Below, one piece after another: positions 27,757 to 36,311 of a stretch of DNA of 64,000 bases. The position numbers and the translations under genes are program-made. Location: NCBI GenBank assembly GCA_031119395.1, contig JAVHYA010000003.1, forward strand, positions 1 through 64,000. The letters are read 5' to 3'. The notes beneath the pieces were generated by a model, which worked only from the letters and a program-made list of their open reading frames with translations, had not been told where the DNA came from and did not search any database. How positions within the stretch are numbered: position 1 is the first letter of the stretch; every line of letters starts with the position of its first letter. Source of the DNA: Pseudomonadota bacterium (GTDB lineage: Bacteria; Pseudomonadota; Gammaproteobacteria; Burkholderiales; Burkholderiaceae_C).

Positions 27757-29006
27757 CCATGCCCCTGATGCGCCCCAAGCGCAAGAACCCCGTCCTGCGC
27801 ACCCGCCAGATGAACCTGCCGCCCTGGGCGCGCGGGCGGGAGGCCCTGGGCATCACCGCCGCCGCGGCCGAGGGCCGCTTCGAGCTGCAGGTGTGCGAGG
27901 AATGCGGCACCGTGCAGTACCCGCCGCGCGGCGCGTGCAGGCAGTGCCTGTCGACCGACCTGCGCTGGCGCCCCCAGACCGGCGAGGGCGAACTGCTCAG
28001 CGCCACCACGCTGCACCACAGCAACGACCTCTTCTTCCGCGAGCGCCTGCCCTGGCGCCTGGGCATGGTCCGGCTGGACAGCGGCCCCTCCCTCATGGTC
28101 CACCTGCATGGCGAGGTGGGCGAGGCACCGCAGCGTGTGCGCGTGGGTGCCCGGCTCGACCGCGCCGGACAGGCGGTACTGATCGGATTTCCCTTCGAAG
28201 GAACTGCACACATGGCCGACGACCCGATGCTGCGCGAAATGACCAGCGACCCCAAGTTCCGCAAGGTGCTGGTGACCGACGGCAAGACGCCCGCCGGCCA
28301 GGCCCTGGTGCGCGCCCTCGTCAAGGCCGGCGCCGACATCGTCTGGGTCGGCCACGCCGAACCCTGGAAACAGCTGGGCGGCCTGGAAGACATCACGGCC
28401 CTGCCACAGGTGACGCTGGTGCCGCTGGACCTGACCAACGGCCGCGCGGTGACCGAGCTGGCCGGCGAGATCGGCGGCAAGGTGGACATCGTCATCAACA
28501 ACGCCGAGGTGCACCGCACCTTCGGCATCGGCGCGCGGCGCGGCACCGACGTGGCCAAGCTGGAGATGGACATCAACTATTTCGGCCTGCTGCGCCTGGC
28601 GCAGGAATTCGGGCCCGCGCTCAAGGGCCGCTCGGCCGACGGCGCGACCGGGGCCACGGCCTGGGTCAACCTGCTGTCGATCTACGCGCTGTCCAACTTT
28701 CCGCCGCACGGCACCTTCAGCGCCAGCAAGGCCGCGGCCTATTCGCTGGCCCAGTGCCTGCGCGCCGAGATGCGGCCGGCCGGCATCCGCGTCATCAACG
28801 TGTTCCCCGGCCCCATCGACGACGAATGGAACCAGCACATGCCACCGCCCAAGCTGGGCCCCGACGCGCTGGCCAATGCCATCGTGAAGGCGCTGCGCGA
28901 TGGGGTGGAGGACGTCTACCCCGGCGACGTGGCGCAGGAATGGCTGCAGCGCTGGCGCGACAACCCCAAGGTGCTCGAACGCGAGCTGGCGACCCACGGT
29001 AGCTGA
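27753..29006 (+). CDS. DUF35 (zinc-ribbon/OB fold) protein fused to an SDR-like domain
   Basis: This 417-residue two-domain protein has, at residues 1-150, a DUF35 module: a zinc ribbon C48-x2-C51 ... C62-x2-C65 and an OB fold with VRVGARLDRAG. Residues 155-417 are a short-chain dehydrogenase-like fold. In that domain the cofactor loop reads VTDGKTPAGQAL, the NNAG motif reads NNAE, and the Y-x3-K motif reads FSASK with Phe for the catalytic Tyr. DUF35 proteins partner thiolase-like enzymes, and the preceding gene is one. The SDR part may therefore be structural, or use different chemistry. The fusion is unusual in my experience. The ATG at 27753 overlaps the thiolase-like stop. Confidence 0.85.
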   Translation: MTMPLMRPKRKNPVLRTRQMNLPPWARGREALGITAAAAEGRFELQVCEECGTVQYPPRGACRQCLSTDLRWRPQTGEGELLSATTLHHSNDLFFRERLPWRLGMVRLDSGPSLMVHLHGEVGEAPQRVRVGARLDRAGQAVLIGFPFEGTAHMADDPMLREMTSDPKFRKVLVTDGKTPAGQALVRALVKAGADIVWVGHAEPWKQLGGLEDITALPQVTLVPLDLTNGRAVTELAGEIGGKVDIVINNAEVHRTFGIGARRGTDVAKLEMDINYFGLLRLAQEFGPALKGRSADGATGATAWVNLLSIYALSNFPPHGTFSASKAAAYSLAQCLRAEMRPAGIRVINVFPGPIDDEWNQHMPPPKLGPDALANAIVKALRDGVEDVYPGDVAQEWLQRWRDNPKVLERELATHGS

Positions 29007-29028
29007 GGCCGATGGCGAGGAAACACCC

Positions 29029-29850
29029 ATGAGCAACGCACCCATGAGCCCCACCGCTGCACCCACCGGCCTCGAAGCCCTCGCCGGCCTGGTGGGCGCA
29101 CTCGCCGCCGGCCGCATCCGCGTGATCGACCTGACGCAGACGCTGACGCCCGAGTTCCCGCAGATCGCGCTGCCGCCCGAGATGGGGCAGTGCTGGCCCT
29201 TCCGCATCGAGGAGGTGTCGCGCTACGACGAGCGCGGCCCGGGCTGGTACTGGAACAACTTCTCCTGCGGCGAGCACACGGGCACGCACTTCGACGCGCC
29301 CATTCACTGGATTTCTGGACGCGACCTGCCCAACAACGCGGTGGACACCATCCCCGTGCAGAACTTCGTGGCACCGGCCTGCGTGATCGACTGCTCGCCG
29401 CAGGTCAAGGACGACCCGGACTACCTGCTCACGCTGGAGGACATCACCGGGTGGGAGGCCGCGCACGGCCGCATCCCCGCCGGCGCGTGGGTGCTGATGC
29501 GCACAGACTGGTCCAAGCGCACCGACCCCGCGGAGTACCAGAACTTCGACGAGACCGGCCAGCACACGCCCGGTCCCAGCACCGCAGCGGTGCGCTTCCT
29601 GGTGGAAGAACGCGGCGTTCTGGGCTTCGGCTCGGAAGCCATCGGCACCGATGCCGGCCAGGGTTACCACCTGCGCCCGCCCTATCCATGCCACTACTAC
29701 ATGCACGGCGCAGGACGCTACGGCCTGCAATGCCTGTGCAACCTGGACCTGCTGCCGCCGGCGGGCGCGGTGCTGATCTGCCCGCCGCTGAAGATCGAGA
29801 AGGGCAGCGGCAGCCCGCTGCGCGTGCTGGCGCTGGTGGGCTCGGCATGA
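29029..29850 (+). CDS. cyclase / formamidase-fold (KynB-like) metal hydrolase
   Basis: This 273-residue protein has the signature HTGTHFDAPIHW, the metal-binding H-x-G-T-H-x-D-x-P-x-H of the cyclase superfamily that includes kynurenine formamidase (KynB) and isatin hydrolase. Fold features include RVIDLTQTLTPEFPQ at the front. The enzyme would hydrolyse a formamide or a cyclic amide. In an indole-acetate pathway an N-formyl-2-aminobenzoyl intermediate would be the natural substrate, but that is inference. It follows the DUF35 gene by 22 bases, and its end overlaps the next SDR start (ATGA). No signal peptide is seen, so it acts in the cytoplasm. Confidence 0.85.
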   Translation: MSNAPMSPTAAPTGLEALAGLVGALAAGRIRVIDLTQTLTPEFPQIALPPEMGQCWPFRIEEVSRYDERGPGWYWNNFSCGEHTGTHFDAPIHWISGRDLPNNAVDTIPVQNFVAPACVIDCSPQVKDDPDYLLTLEDITGWEAAHGRIPAGAWVLMRTDWSKRTDPAEYQNFDETGQHTPGPSTAAVRFLVEERGVLGFGSEAIGTDAGQGYHLRPPYPCHYYMHGAGRYGLQCLCNLDLLPPAGAVLICPPLKIEKGSGSPLRVLALVGSA

Positions 29851-30587
29851 GCGGGATGGGCCTCGACCGGGGCGTCGCCGTCGTCACCGGCGGGAGCGCC
29901 GGCATCGGCAAGGCCATCTGCCAGGATCTGCTGGACGGCGGCTGGGAGGTGGTGAGCCTGGCCCGACGGTCCGCGGACATCGCGCATGCACGCCTGCACA
30001 GCGTCGAGGTGGACCTGAGCGACCGCGCCGCCACGGCGCAGGCCGCGGCGGAGGTGGCATCGCGCTGGCAAGTCACCACCGTCGTCCACAACGCCGGCGT
30101 GATCCGCGCCGCGCTGTTGCCGCAGGTGCAACTCACGGACCTCGATGCACTGGTGGACCTGCACCTGGGCTGCGCCGTGCAGTTGGTGCAGGCCGCGCTG
30201 CCGGCCATGCGCGCCGCGGGCTTCGGGCGCGTGGTGCTGCTGTCCTCGCGTGCGGCGCTGGGCCTGGCGACGCGCACCAGCTATTCGGCCACCAAGGCCG
30301 GCATGCTGGGCATGGCCCGCACCTGGGCCCTGGAGCTCGGCGGCGAGGGCATCACCGTCAACGTCGTCGCGCCCGGACCCATCCGCACCGACATGTTCTA
30401 CGACGTGGTCGACGCCGGGAGCGAGAAGGAGAGGGCGCTCGCGGCCAGCGTGCCCGTCAAGCGACTGGGCGAGGCGGGCGATGTGGCACGGGCCGTGCGT
30501 TTCTTCGTGGAGCCGGCCAACAGTTTCGTGACTGGGCAGGTGCTCTATGTGTGCGGAGGCACCAGCGTGGGCAGTCTCGCGCTGTGA
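29847..30587 (+). CDS. short-chain dehydrogenase/reductase 1
   Basis: This 246-residue classical SDR has the cofactor loop VTGGSAGIGKAI, the HNAGV motif and a catalytic S ... YSATK (S-Y-K triad intact: SSRAALG and TSYSATKAG). The C-terminal segment FVEPANSFVTGQVLYVCGG is the usual hydrophobic end. It is the last gene of the ior-oxygenase operon. It could oxidise or reduce a hydroxyl on the ring-opened acyl chain; no substrate is evident. The downstream gap (30588-30780) holds a new promoter and operator, so this is the operon boundary. Confidence 0.9.
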   Translation: MSGMGLDRGVAVVTGGSAGIGKAICQDLLDGGWEVVSLARRSADIAHARLHSVEVDLSDRAATAQAAAEVASRWQVTTVVHNAGVIRAALLPQVQLTDLDALVDLHLGCAVQLVQAALPAMRAAGFGRVVLLSSRAALGLATRTSYSATKAGMLGMARTWALELGGEGITVNVVAPGPIRTDMFYDVVDAGSEKERALAASVPVKRLGEAGDVARAVRFFVEPANSFVTGQVLYVCGGTSVGSLAL

Positions 30588-30670
30588 ACGTGCGTCCACG
30601 CACCAGTTCGCAACCGCAACCCACGTGAGGACAGTCCCCTTGTCACACCCGTTTCGCGTCGCTAGGATTG

Positions 30671-30682
30671 TTTAGGACTAAA
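30671..30682. promoter_or_regulatory. candidate MarR operator upstream of binding-protein gene
   Basis: TTTAG-GA-CTAAA is a perfect 5-bp inverted repeat lying about 100 bases before the ATG at 30781. It matches the palindrome in the divergent marR/ior promoter except for the central base pair. The flanking AT-rich DNA (GGATTG ... AATAATTGAT) stands out in GC-rich surroundings. The neighbouring GTGCGT-cc-ACGCAC at 30590-30603 is a separate hairpin downstream of the SDR stop. Confidence 0.5.
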
Positions 30683-30780
30683 TAATTGATAAGTCATGTG
30701 CTGAGGCGGGATGCCGTGAGATGCGGCGCATCCGCGTTGGCCCTGTTCCGTGCGTTTTCACCCATCAGATGGAGTTCGCC

Positions 30781-31950
30781 ATGATGAAATCTCGACGTCC
30801 CCTGCGCAGCCTCGCTGCCTTGGCCTGTGCCACGCTGCTGGGTGCCGCCGCTCCCGCGGCAACGGCCGCCGACTACAAGGTCGGCTTCATCACTTCGCTG
30901 TCGGGCCCGGTTTCCTCCCTGGGGATCCCCTACCAGAAGGGGATGGCTGCGGCCCAGGCCTTCAAGGGCGACATCGACGGCAAGAAGGTGCAGGTCATCC
31001 AGCTCGACGACGCGTCGGACCCGAGCACGGCCGCGCGCAACGCACGCAAGTTGATCGACGAAGACAAGGTCGACGTCATCATCGGAACGGCCGGCTCGCC
31101 CGGGGCGCTGGCCATTGCCGCCGTGGCGCGCGAGACCCGCACGCCGCTGATCTCCATCGCCAATGCCAACCTGCCGGGCGAGGAGGGGGCGTGGATGGTC
31201 ACGCTGCCCCAGCCAGCGCCCTTGATGGTCAGTGCGGTGGTCGATCGCATGAAGAAGTCCGGCGTGAAGACGGTCGGCTACATCGGCTTCTCCGACGCCT
31301 GGGGTGACCTCGTGTACGACGCGCTGCAGAAGAGCGCCGAGCCGGCCGGCATCAAGGTGGTGTCCAACGAGCGCTATGCGCGCGCCGACGCGTCGGTGAC
31401 GGGCCAGGTGCTCAAGATCGTGGCGCTGAGGCCGGACGCGGTGCTCACGGGAACCTCGGGCACGCCTGGCGCGTTGCCCTACCTGGCGCTGGCCGAGCGC
31501 GGCTACAAGGGCCAGATCTACGGCATGCATGCACTGATCAACCCCGACTTCGTGCGCGTGGGCGGCGCCTCGGTCGAAGGCTTGCTGGCACCCACCGGCC
31601 CGGTGATCGTGGCCGAGCAGCTGCCGGCGGACAACCCGATCCGAAAGGTGTCGATGGACTTCCGCGCCGCCTACCAGAAGGCCAACGGTGCCGCGCCCAC
31701 CGATGCGTTCTCGGCCTACAGCTTCGATGCCTGGCTGATCTTCCTGGACGCGGCCAAACGCGCCTCGGCCAAGGCCGAGCCGGGCACGCCGCAGTTCCGT
31801 GTGGCGCTGCGTGATGCGATCAACAGCACCAAGGAGCTGCCCGGGACGCACAGCATCTACAACTTCAAGCCCACCGACCGCTACGGCTCCGACGAGCGGT
31901 CGCGGGTGGTGGTGCGGCTCGAGAAGGGCCAGTGGAAGCTCGTTCCCTGA
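30781..31950 (+). CDS. branched-chain-type ABC substrate-binding protein 1
   Basis: This 389-residue periplasmic protein has a Sec signal peptide (about 1-29, ending AATAADYK) and the Leu/Ile/Val-binding fold: KVGFITSLSGPVSSLG, then RNARKLIDEDKVDVIIG. The conserved lobe-two NERYARADASVTGQVLKIV and the FSAYSFDAWLIFLDAA region match the aromatic-acid-binding members of this family. Two paralogues follow (32064 and 35078). GGAG precedes the ATG; an upstream start at 30721 would lengthen the signal. It likely presents an aromatic acid to the ABC permease at 36312-39888. Confidence 0.9.
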   Translation: MMKSRRPLRSLAALACATLLGAAAPAATAADYKVGFITSLSGPVSSLGIPYQKGMAAAQAFKGDIDGKKVQVIQLDDASDPSTAARNARKLIDEDKVDVIIGTAGSPGALAIAAVARETRTPLISIANANLPGEEGAWMVTLPQPAPLMVSAVVDRMKKSGVKTVGYIGFSDAWGDLVYDALQKSAEPAGIKVVSNERYARADASVTGQVLKIVALRPDAVLTGTSGTPGALPYLALAERGYKGQIYGMHALINPDFVRVGGASVEGLLAPTGPVIVAEQLPADNPIRKVSMDFRAAYQKANGAAPTDAFSAYSFDAWLIFLDAAKRASAKAEPGTPQFRVALRDAINSTKELPGTHSIYNFKPTDRYGSDERSRVVVRLEKGQWKLVP

Positions 31951-32063
31951 GCACCTGAGCACCTGCGCCCCGTCGCCGTAAGTCCTGCCGCGCCGTGAGT
32001 ACCCGGCATGTCGTGACCGCGCCCTTCCTCTTTCGTTTCCCTTTCCTTTCTGGAGTCCCGTCG

Positions 32064-33209
32064 ATGGCCTCTCTGCTGCTCCGTCCCTTCGTCCTGCTGG
32101 CCGTCTCGGCCGTTGCCGTCGGCGCCTTCGCCGCCGACCTCAAGGTGGGCGTCATCAGCTCGCTGTCCGGCCCGGTGTCGGCGCTGGGCATTCCCTACGA
32201 GAAGGGCATCCGCGCCGCGCATGCGCAGATGCCCACCATCGCCGGCCGCAAGGTCGAACTGATCGTGCTGGACGATGCCTCCGACCCCACGACGGCCGGC
32301 CGCAATGCCCGCAAGCTGGCCACCGAGGACAAGGTGGACGTGCTCATCGGCACCTCGGGCGTGCCCGGCGCCATGGCCATCGCCGCCGTGGCGCGCGAGC
32401 TGAACGTGCCGCTGATCTCGCCCACGCCGGTGTCGCTGCCGGGCGCCGAGAACGGCTGGACGGTGTCGGTGTCGCAGCCCTTCGAGTTGATGGTCGCCGC
32501 CGTGGTGGACAAGATGAAGGCCGCCGGTGTGAAGACGGTGGCCTTCATCGGCTTCTCCGACGCGCTGGGCGACCTGGCCTACGACTCGCTGGTCAAGAGC
32601 GCCGATGCCGCCGGCATCAAGGTGGTGGCCAACGAGCGCTATGCGCGCACCGACAGCTCGGTGGCGGGGCAGGTGCTCAAGATCGTGGCCCAGCGACCCG
32701 ACGCGGTGTTCGCCGGCAACTCCGGCACACCCGGCGCGCTGCCCTACCTGGCGCTGGCGGAGCGCAACTACAAGGGCCGCATCTACGGCACGCACGGCCT
32801 GATCAACGCCGACTTCGTGCGCGTGGGCGGCAAGGCCATCGAGGGCCTGGAGGTGCCCAGCGGCCCGGTGCTGGTGGCCGAGCAGCTGCCGGCCGACAAC
32901 CCGATCCGCAAGGTGTCGATGGACTTCCGGGCCGCATACCAGAAGGCCAACGGCGCGCCGCCGGTCGACGCCTTCTCGTCGTACACCTACGACGCCTACC
33001 TGCTGCTGGCCAATGCCGCAGGGCGTGCGAAGGGTGAGCCCGGCACGCCGGCGTACCGCCAGTCGCTCAAGGAGGCCATCGTCGCCACGCGCGAGCTGGT
33101 GGGCACGCACGGGATCTACAACTTCACCCCCGACAGCCGCTACGGCTCCGACAAGCGCGCGGTCGTGATCGTGCGCATGGACAAGGGCCAGTGGAAGCTG
33201 GTGCCCTGA
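32064..33209 (+). CDS. branched-chain-type ABC substrate-binding protein 2
   Basis: This 381-residue paralogue of the preceding protein has a short signal (to about residue 22, [15 protein letters not shown]) and the same domain order: [49 protein letters not shown]. The loops that would line the ligand pocket ([19 protein letters not shown]) differ from paralogue 1, suggesting a different ligand. A GGAG site precedes the ATG at 32064. The intergenic gap to the previous gene is about 113 bases with no clear terminator, so co-transcription is possible. Confidence 0.9.
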   Translation: MASLLLRPFVLLAVSAVAVGAFAADLKVGVISSLSGPVSALGIPYEKGIRAAHAQMPTIAGRKVELIVLDDASDPTTAGRNARKLATEDKVDVLIGTSGVPGAMAIAAVARELNVPLISPTPVSLPGAENGWTVSVSQPFELMVAAVVDKMKAAGVKTVAFIGFSDALGDLAYDSLVKSADAAGIKVVANERYARTDSSVAGQVLKIVAQRPDAVFAGNSGTPGALPYLALAERNYKGRIYGTHGLINADFVRVGGKAIEGLEVPSGPVLVAEQLPADNPIRKVSMDFRAAYQKANGAPPVDAFSSYTYDAYLLLANAAGRAKGEPGTPAYRQSLKEAIVATRELVGTHGIYNFTPDSRYGSDKRAVVIVRMDKGQWKLVP

Positions 33210-33246
33210 ACGCCCGCACGCGCGACCCGCTGCACGGCCCGACGCC

Positions 33247-34563
33247 ATGAACACGCGCTACCGCGACGACCCGGACGCCATCCAGGCGCTGGTGCAGGAA
33301 CAGCGGGTGCACCGCGACCTGTACCTGAGCCAGGAACTCTTCGCGCTGGAGCAGGAACGCTTCTTCGCCCGCACCTGGCAGTTCGCCGGCCATGCGAGCG
33401 AGATTCCTGCCGCGGGCGACTACTGCACGCGGGAGATCGCCGGCCGGCCGCTGTTGATGGTGCGCCAGGCCGACGGCGGCGTGGGCGTGTTCTACAACCG
33501 CTGCGCGCACAAGGGCGCGCAACTGGTCACCGAGGCGCACGGCAGCACGGGCCGCTTCTTCCGCTGCCCCTACCACGCCTGGACCTACAGGCTGGATGGC
33601 GCGCCGCTCGCCCTGCCGCTGAAGGCGGGCTACGAAGGCACGGGCCTGGCGCAATGCGAGTCGGGCCAGGGGCTTCAGCCGGTGGCCGGCGTGGCCGTGT
33701 ACCGCGACTTCGTCTTCGTGCGGCTGGCCAACGACGGCCCGGGCTTCGCCGACTACTTCGGCGACGTTCTGCATGTGATCGACAACATGGTCGACCGCTC
33801 GCCCGAGGGGCGCCTCACCGTGGCAGGCGGCGTGCTGCGCAACGTCATCCACTGCAACTGGAAGATGTACCTGGAGAACATCAACGACACGGTGCACCCC
33901 ATGTCCACCCACGAGTCGGCCACGCAGGCGGCCGATGCGCTGTGGAAGGACCAGCCGGCCGGTGCCCCCAAGCCCATGGCGATGGAGCAGATCCTGCCCT
34001 TCGGCTCCGGCTACGACTTCTTCGACCGCATGGGCGGGCGCGTGTACCCCAATGGCCACAGCGTGCTGGGCACGCGCTTCAGCATCCATTCCAGCTACGC
34101 GCAGTTGCAGGACTACGAGGAGGCGCTGCGGGGCGCGTTGGGCGAGGAGCGCGCCAACGAGGTGCTGCAACGTTCCCCGCAGAACGCGGTGCTGTTTCCC
34201 AGCCTCTCGGTGAAAGGCTCGCCGCAGGCCATCCGCGTGATCCGGCCCCTGGCAGCCGACCGCACGCTGGTGGAGGCATGGAGCCTCCGTGCCGAGGGCG
34301 CGCCCGAGCTGATGCTGCAGCGGTCGATGAGCTACAACCGCCTGGTCTTCTCGCCCATGTCCGTCGTGGCGCATGACGACGTGCACCTGTTCGAGAGCAT
34401 GCAGCAGGGCCTGCGCGGCGAGGGCAACGAATGGGTCAGCCTGCACCGCGGCTTCGCGCCCGGCGAGCGCAGCGACGCGGTGGAAGAGACCAGCGGCACC
34501 GACGAGCGCCTGATGCGCAATCAGTTCCGCGCCTGGGCGCGCTGGATGCGGGAGGCCGCGTGA
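33247..34563 (+). CDS. Rieske non-heme iron oxygenase, alpha subunit 2
   Basis: This 438-residue paralogue of the 23123 gene has Rieske ligands C86-x-H88 and C107-x2-H110, and iron ligands D214, H217 and H222 in NDTVHPMSTH. Both alpha subunits share the start TRYRDxPDAIxALVQ. Differences lie in the substrate-facing region after residue 225. The gene sits between binding-protein genes 2 and 3, which suggests it was inserted together with its beta partner. It overlaps the beta gene (GTGA). No second reductase is present, so electrons should come from the protein encoded at 22088-23092. Confidence 0.93.
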   Translation: MNTRYRDDPDAIQALVQEQRVHRDLYLSQELFALEQERFFARTWQFAGHASEIPAAGDYCTREIAGRPLLMVRQADGGVGVFYNRCAHKGAQLVTEAHGSTGRFFRCPYHAWTYRLDGAPLALPLKAGYEGTGLAQCESGQGLQPVAGVAVYRDFVFVRLANDGPGFADYFGDVLHVIDNMVDRSPEGRLTVAGGVLRNVIHCNWKMYLENINDTVHPMSTHESATQAADALWKDQPAGAPKPMAMEQILPFGSGYDFFDRMGGRVYPNGHSVLGTRFSIHSSYAQLQDYEEALRGALGEERANEVLQRSPQNAVLFPSLSVKGSPQAIRVIRPLAADRTLVEAWSLRAEGAPELMLQRSMSYNRLVFSPMSVVAHDDVHLFESMQQGLRGEGNEWVSLHRGFAPGERSDAVEETSGTDERLMRNQFRAWARWMREAA

Positions 34564-35039
34564 CGCCGTCTGCCGAAGACTTTGTCGTCCACGAGGCCGA
34601 GCTCATCGACGACCGGCGCTGGGACGAGTGGCTGGCGCTCTTCGCCCCGGACGGCAGGTACTGGATCCCGCTGCAGGGTGCCGCACAGGCCGATGCCGAA
34701 AGCCACAACGCGCTCGCACTGGAAGACCGCCTGCTGCTCGAGCTGCGCGTCAGGCGGCTGCACAGCCCGCGCGCCCATTCGCAGCATCCGGCGAGCCGCT
34801 GCCAGCATGTGCTGCAGGCCTCGCGCCGCCTGGCGGCGGGGCCGGGCGACGGCGAGATCGTGCGCCTGCGCACCGCCTTCCTCTACGTCGAGTCGCGCGG
34901 CCAGCAGCAAGTGCAGCTGGCCGGCCACTGCGTCCACACGCTCGTCGCCGGTGGGCCGCAGGGCTGGCTGATCCGCGAGAAGCGCGTGAACCTGCTCGAT
35001 GCGGACCAGCCGCTGCCGGCCATCCAGTTGTTCGTCTAG
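34560..35039 (+). CDS. Rieske oxygenase, beta subunit 2
   Basis: This 159-residue small subunit, NTF2-like fold, has a GTG start overlapping the alpha stop. Features are EDFVVHEAELIDDRRWDEWL, DGRYWIPLQ and PASRCQHVLQASRRL, corresponding to the 24439 gene position by position. The AAGPGD stretch near residue 100 is an added loop. It likely stabilises the second oxygenase and has no catalytic metal. Confidence 0.92.
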   Translation: MTPSAEDFVVHEAELIDDRRWDEWLALFAPDGRYWIPLQGAAQADAESHNALALEDRLLLELRVRRLHSPRAHSQHPASRCQHVLQASRRLAAGPGDGEIVRLRTAFLYVESRGQQQVQLAGHCVHTLVAGGPQGWLIREKRVNLLDADQPLPAIQLFV

Positions 35040-35077
35040 TTGATCGTCCCTGCTTTCCTCCAACCAGGAGCTTCCTC

Positions 35078-36247
35078 ATGAAAAAGATGCTGATGTCCCT
35101 CGGCCGTGGTGCGCTGGCCGCCGGCGCGCTGGCCGCGGCCGCCGTGGCTGCCCAGGCAGCCGACCTCAAGGTGGGCCTGAGCGTGTCGCTGTCCGGCCCG
35201 AACTCCTCGCTGGGCGTGCCCTACGCGAAGGGCATGCAGGCCGCGCTGGCCTACAAGGGCGAGATCGCGGGCCGCAAGGTGCAGCTCATCGTGCTGGACG
35301 ACGGCTCCGACCCGACGACTGCGGGCCGCAATGCCCGCAAGCTGGTCGAGGAAGACAAGGTCGACGTGCTGATGGGCACCTCGGGCGTCCCCGCCGCCAT
35401 CGCCATGGCGCAGGTGGGCCGCGATGCGAAGGTGCCGATGATCGGCCTCACGCCCATCCTGCTGAATCCGGCCGACAACGCCTGGGTGATGACGGTGGCG
35501 CAGCCCACGCAGCTGATGATCGACGCCGTGGTGCAGCGCATGAAGAAGGACGGGGTGCGCACCGTGGGCTACATCGGCTTCTCCGATGCCTGGGGCGACC
35601 TGGTCTACACGGCGCTCAACAAGGCCGCGGCCGACGCCGGCATCCAGGTGCTGGGCAACGAGCGCTATGCGCGTTCCGACCAGTCGGTCACCGGTCAGGT
35701 GCTCAAGCTGCTGGCCATGCGCCCTGACGCGGTGATGACCGGCGGCGCCGGCACGCCGGGCGCCTTGCCCTTTCTGGCCCTGGCCGACCGTGGCTTCAAG
35801 GGCAAGGTCTATGGGCAGCACGGCCTGATCAACCCCGACTTCGTGCGCGTCGTGGGCACGGCAGGGCAGGGCGCACTCATGCCGACCGGCCCGGTCATCG
35901 TGGCCGAGCAGCTGCCGGCCGACCACCCCACCCGCAAGATGGGCCTGGCCTTCCGGGAGGTCTTCCAGAAGGTCAACAGCGCACCCACGAGCGATGCCTT
36001 CTCGGCCTATTCCTTCGACGGCTGGCTGGTGTTCGCCGATGCCGCCCAGCGCGTGCTGTCCGCCGGCAAGACCGAGCCGGGCACGCCCGAGTTCAGGCAG
36101 GCACTGCGAGACGCCATCTTCAGCACGCGGGAGGTGGTGGGTACGCACGGCGTCTACAACTTCAAGCCCGGCGACCTGTACGGCGTGGACGAGCGCGCCC
36201 GCGTGATCGTCACCCTCGACAAGGGCCAGTGGAAGCTGGCTCCCTGA
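35078..36247 (+). CDS. branched-chain-type ABC substrate-binding protein 3
   Basis: This 389-residue third binding protein has a signal peptide of about 27 residues (Ala-rich, ending VAAQAADL), then VGLSVSLSGPNSSLG and RNARKLVEEDKVDVLMG. It is closest in layout to the gene before the permease, and an AGGAG site is 7 bases before its ATG. It lies 64 bases before the permease gene, so it is the probable native partner of that transporter. The loop VPMIGLTPILLNPADNAW replaces the equivalent pocket loop of the other two paralogues. Confidence 0.9.
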   Translation: MKKMLMSLGRGALAAGALAAAAVAAQAADLKVGLSVSLSGPNSSLGVPYAKGMQAALAYKGEIAGRKVQLIVLDDGSDPTTAGRNARKLVEEDKVDVLMGTSGVPAAIAMAQVGRDAKVPMIGLTPILLNPADNAWVMTVAQPTQLMIDAVVQRMKKDGVRTVGYIGFSDAWGDLVYTALNKAAADAGIQVLGNERYARSDQSVTGQVLKLLAMRPDAVMTGGAGTPGALPFLALADRGFKGKVYGQHGLINPDFVRVVGTAGQGALMPTGPVIVAEQLPADHPTRKMGLAFREVFQKVNSAPTSDAFSAYSFDGWLVFADAAQRVLSAGKTEPGTPEFRQALRDAIFSTREVVGTHGVYNFKPGDLYGVDERARVIVTLDKGQWKLAP

Positions 36248-36311
36248 GTACCGCGACGGGAGCACGACGCATGATCCAGAACGCCGCCACCGAACGAAGG
36301 ACCCCCCGACC

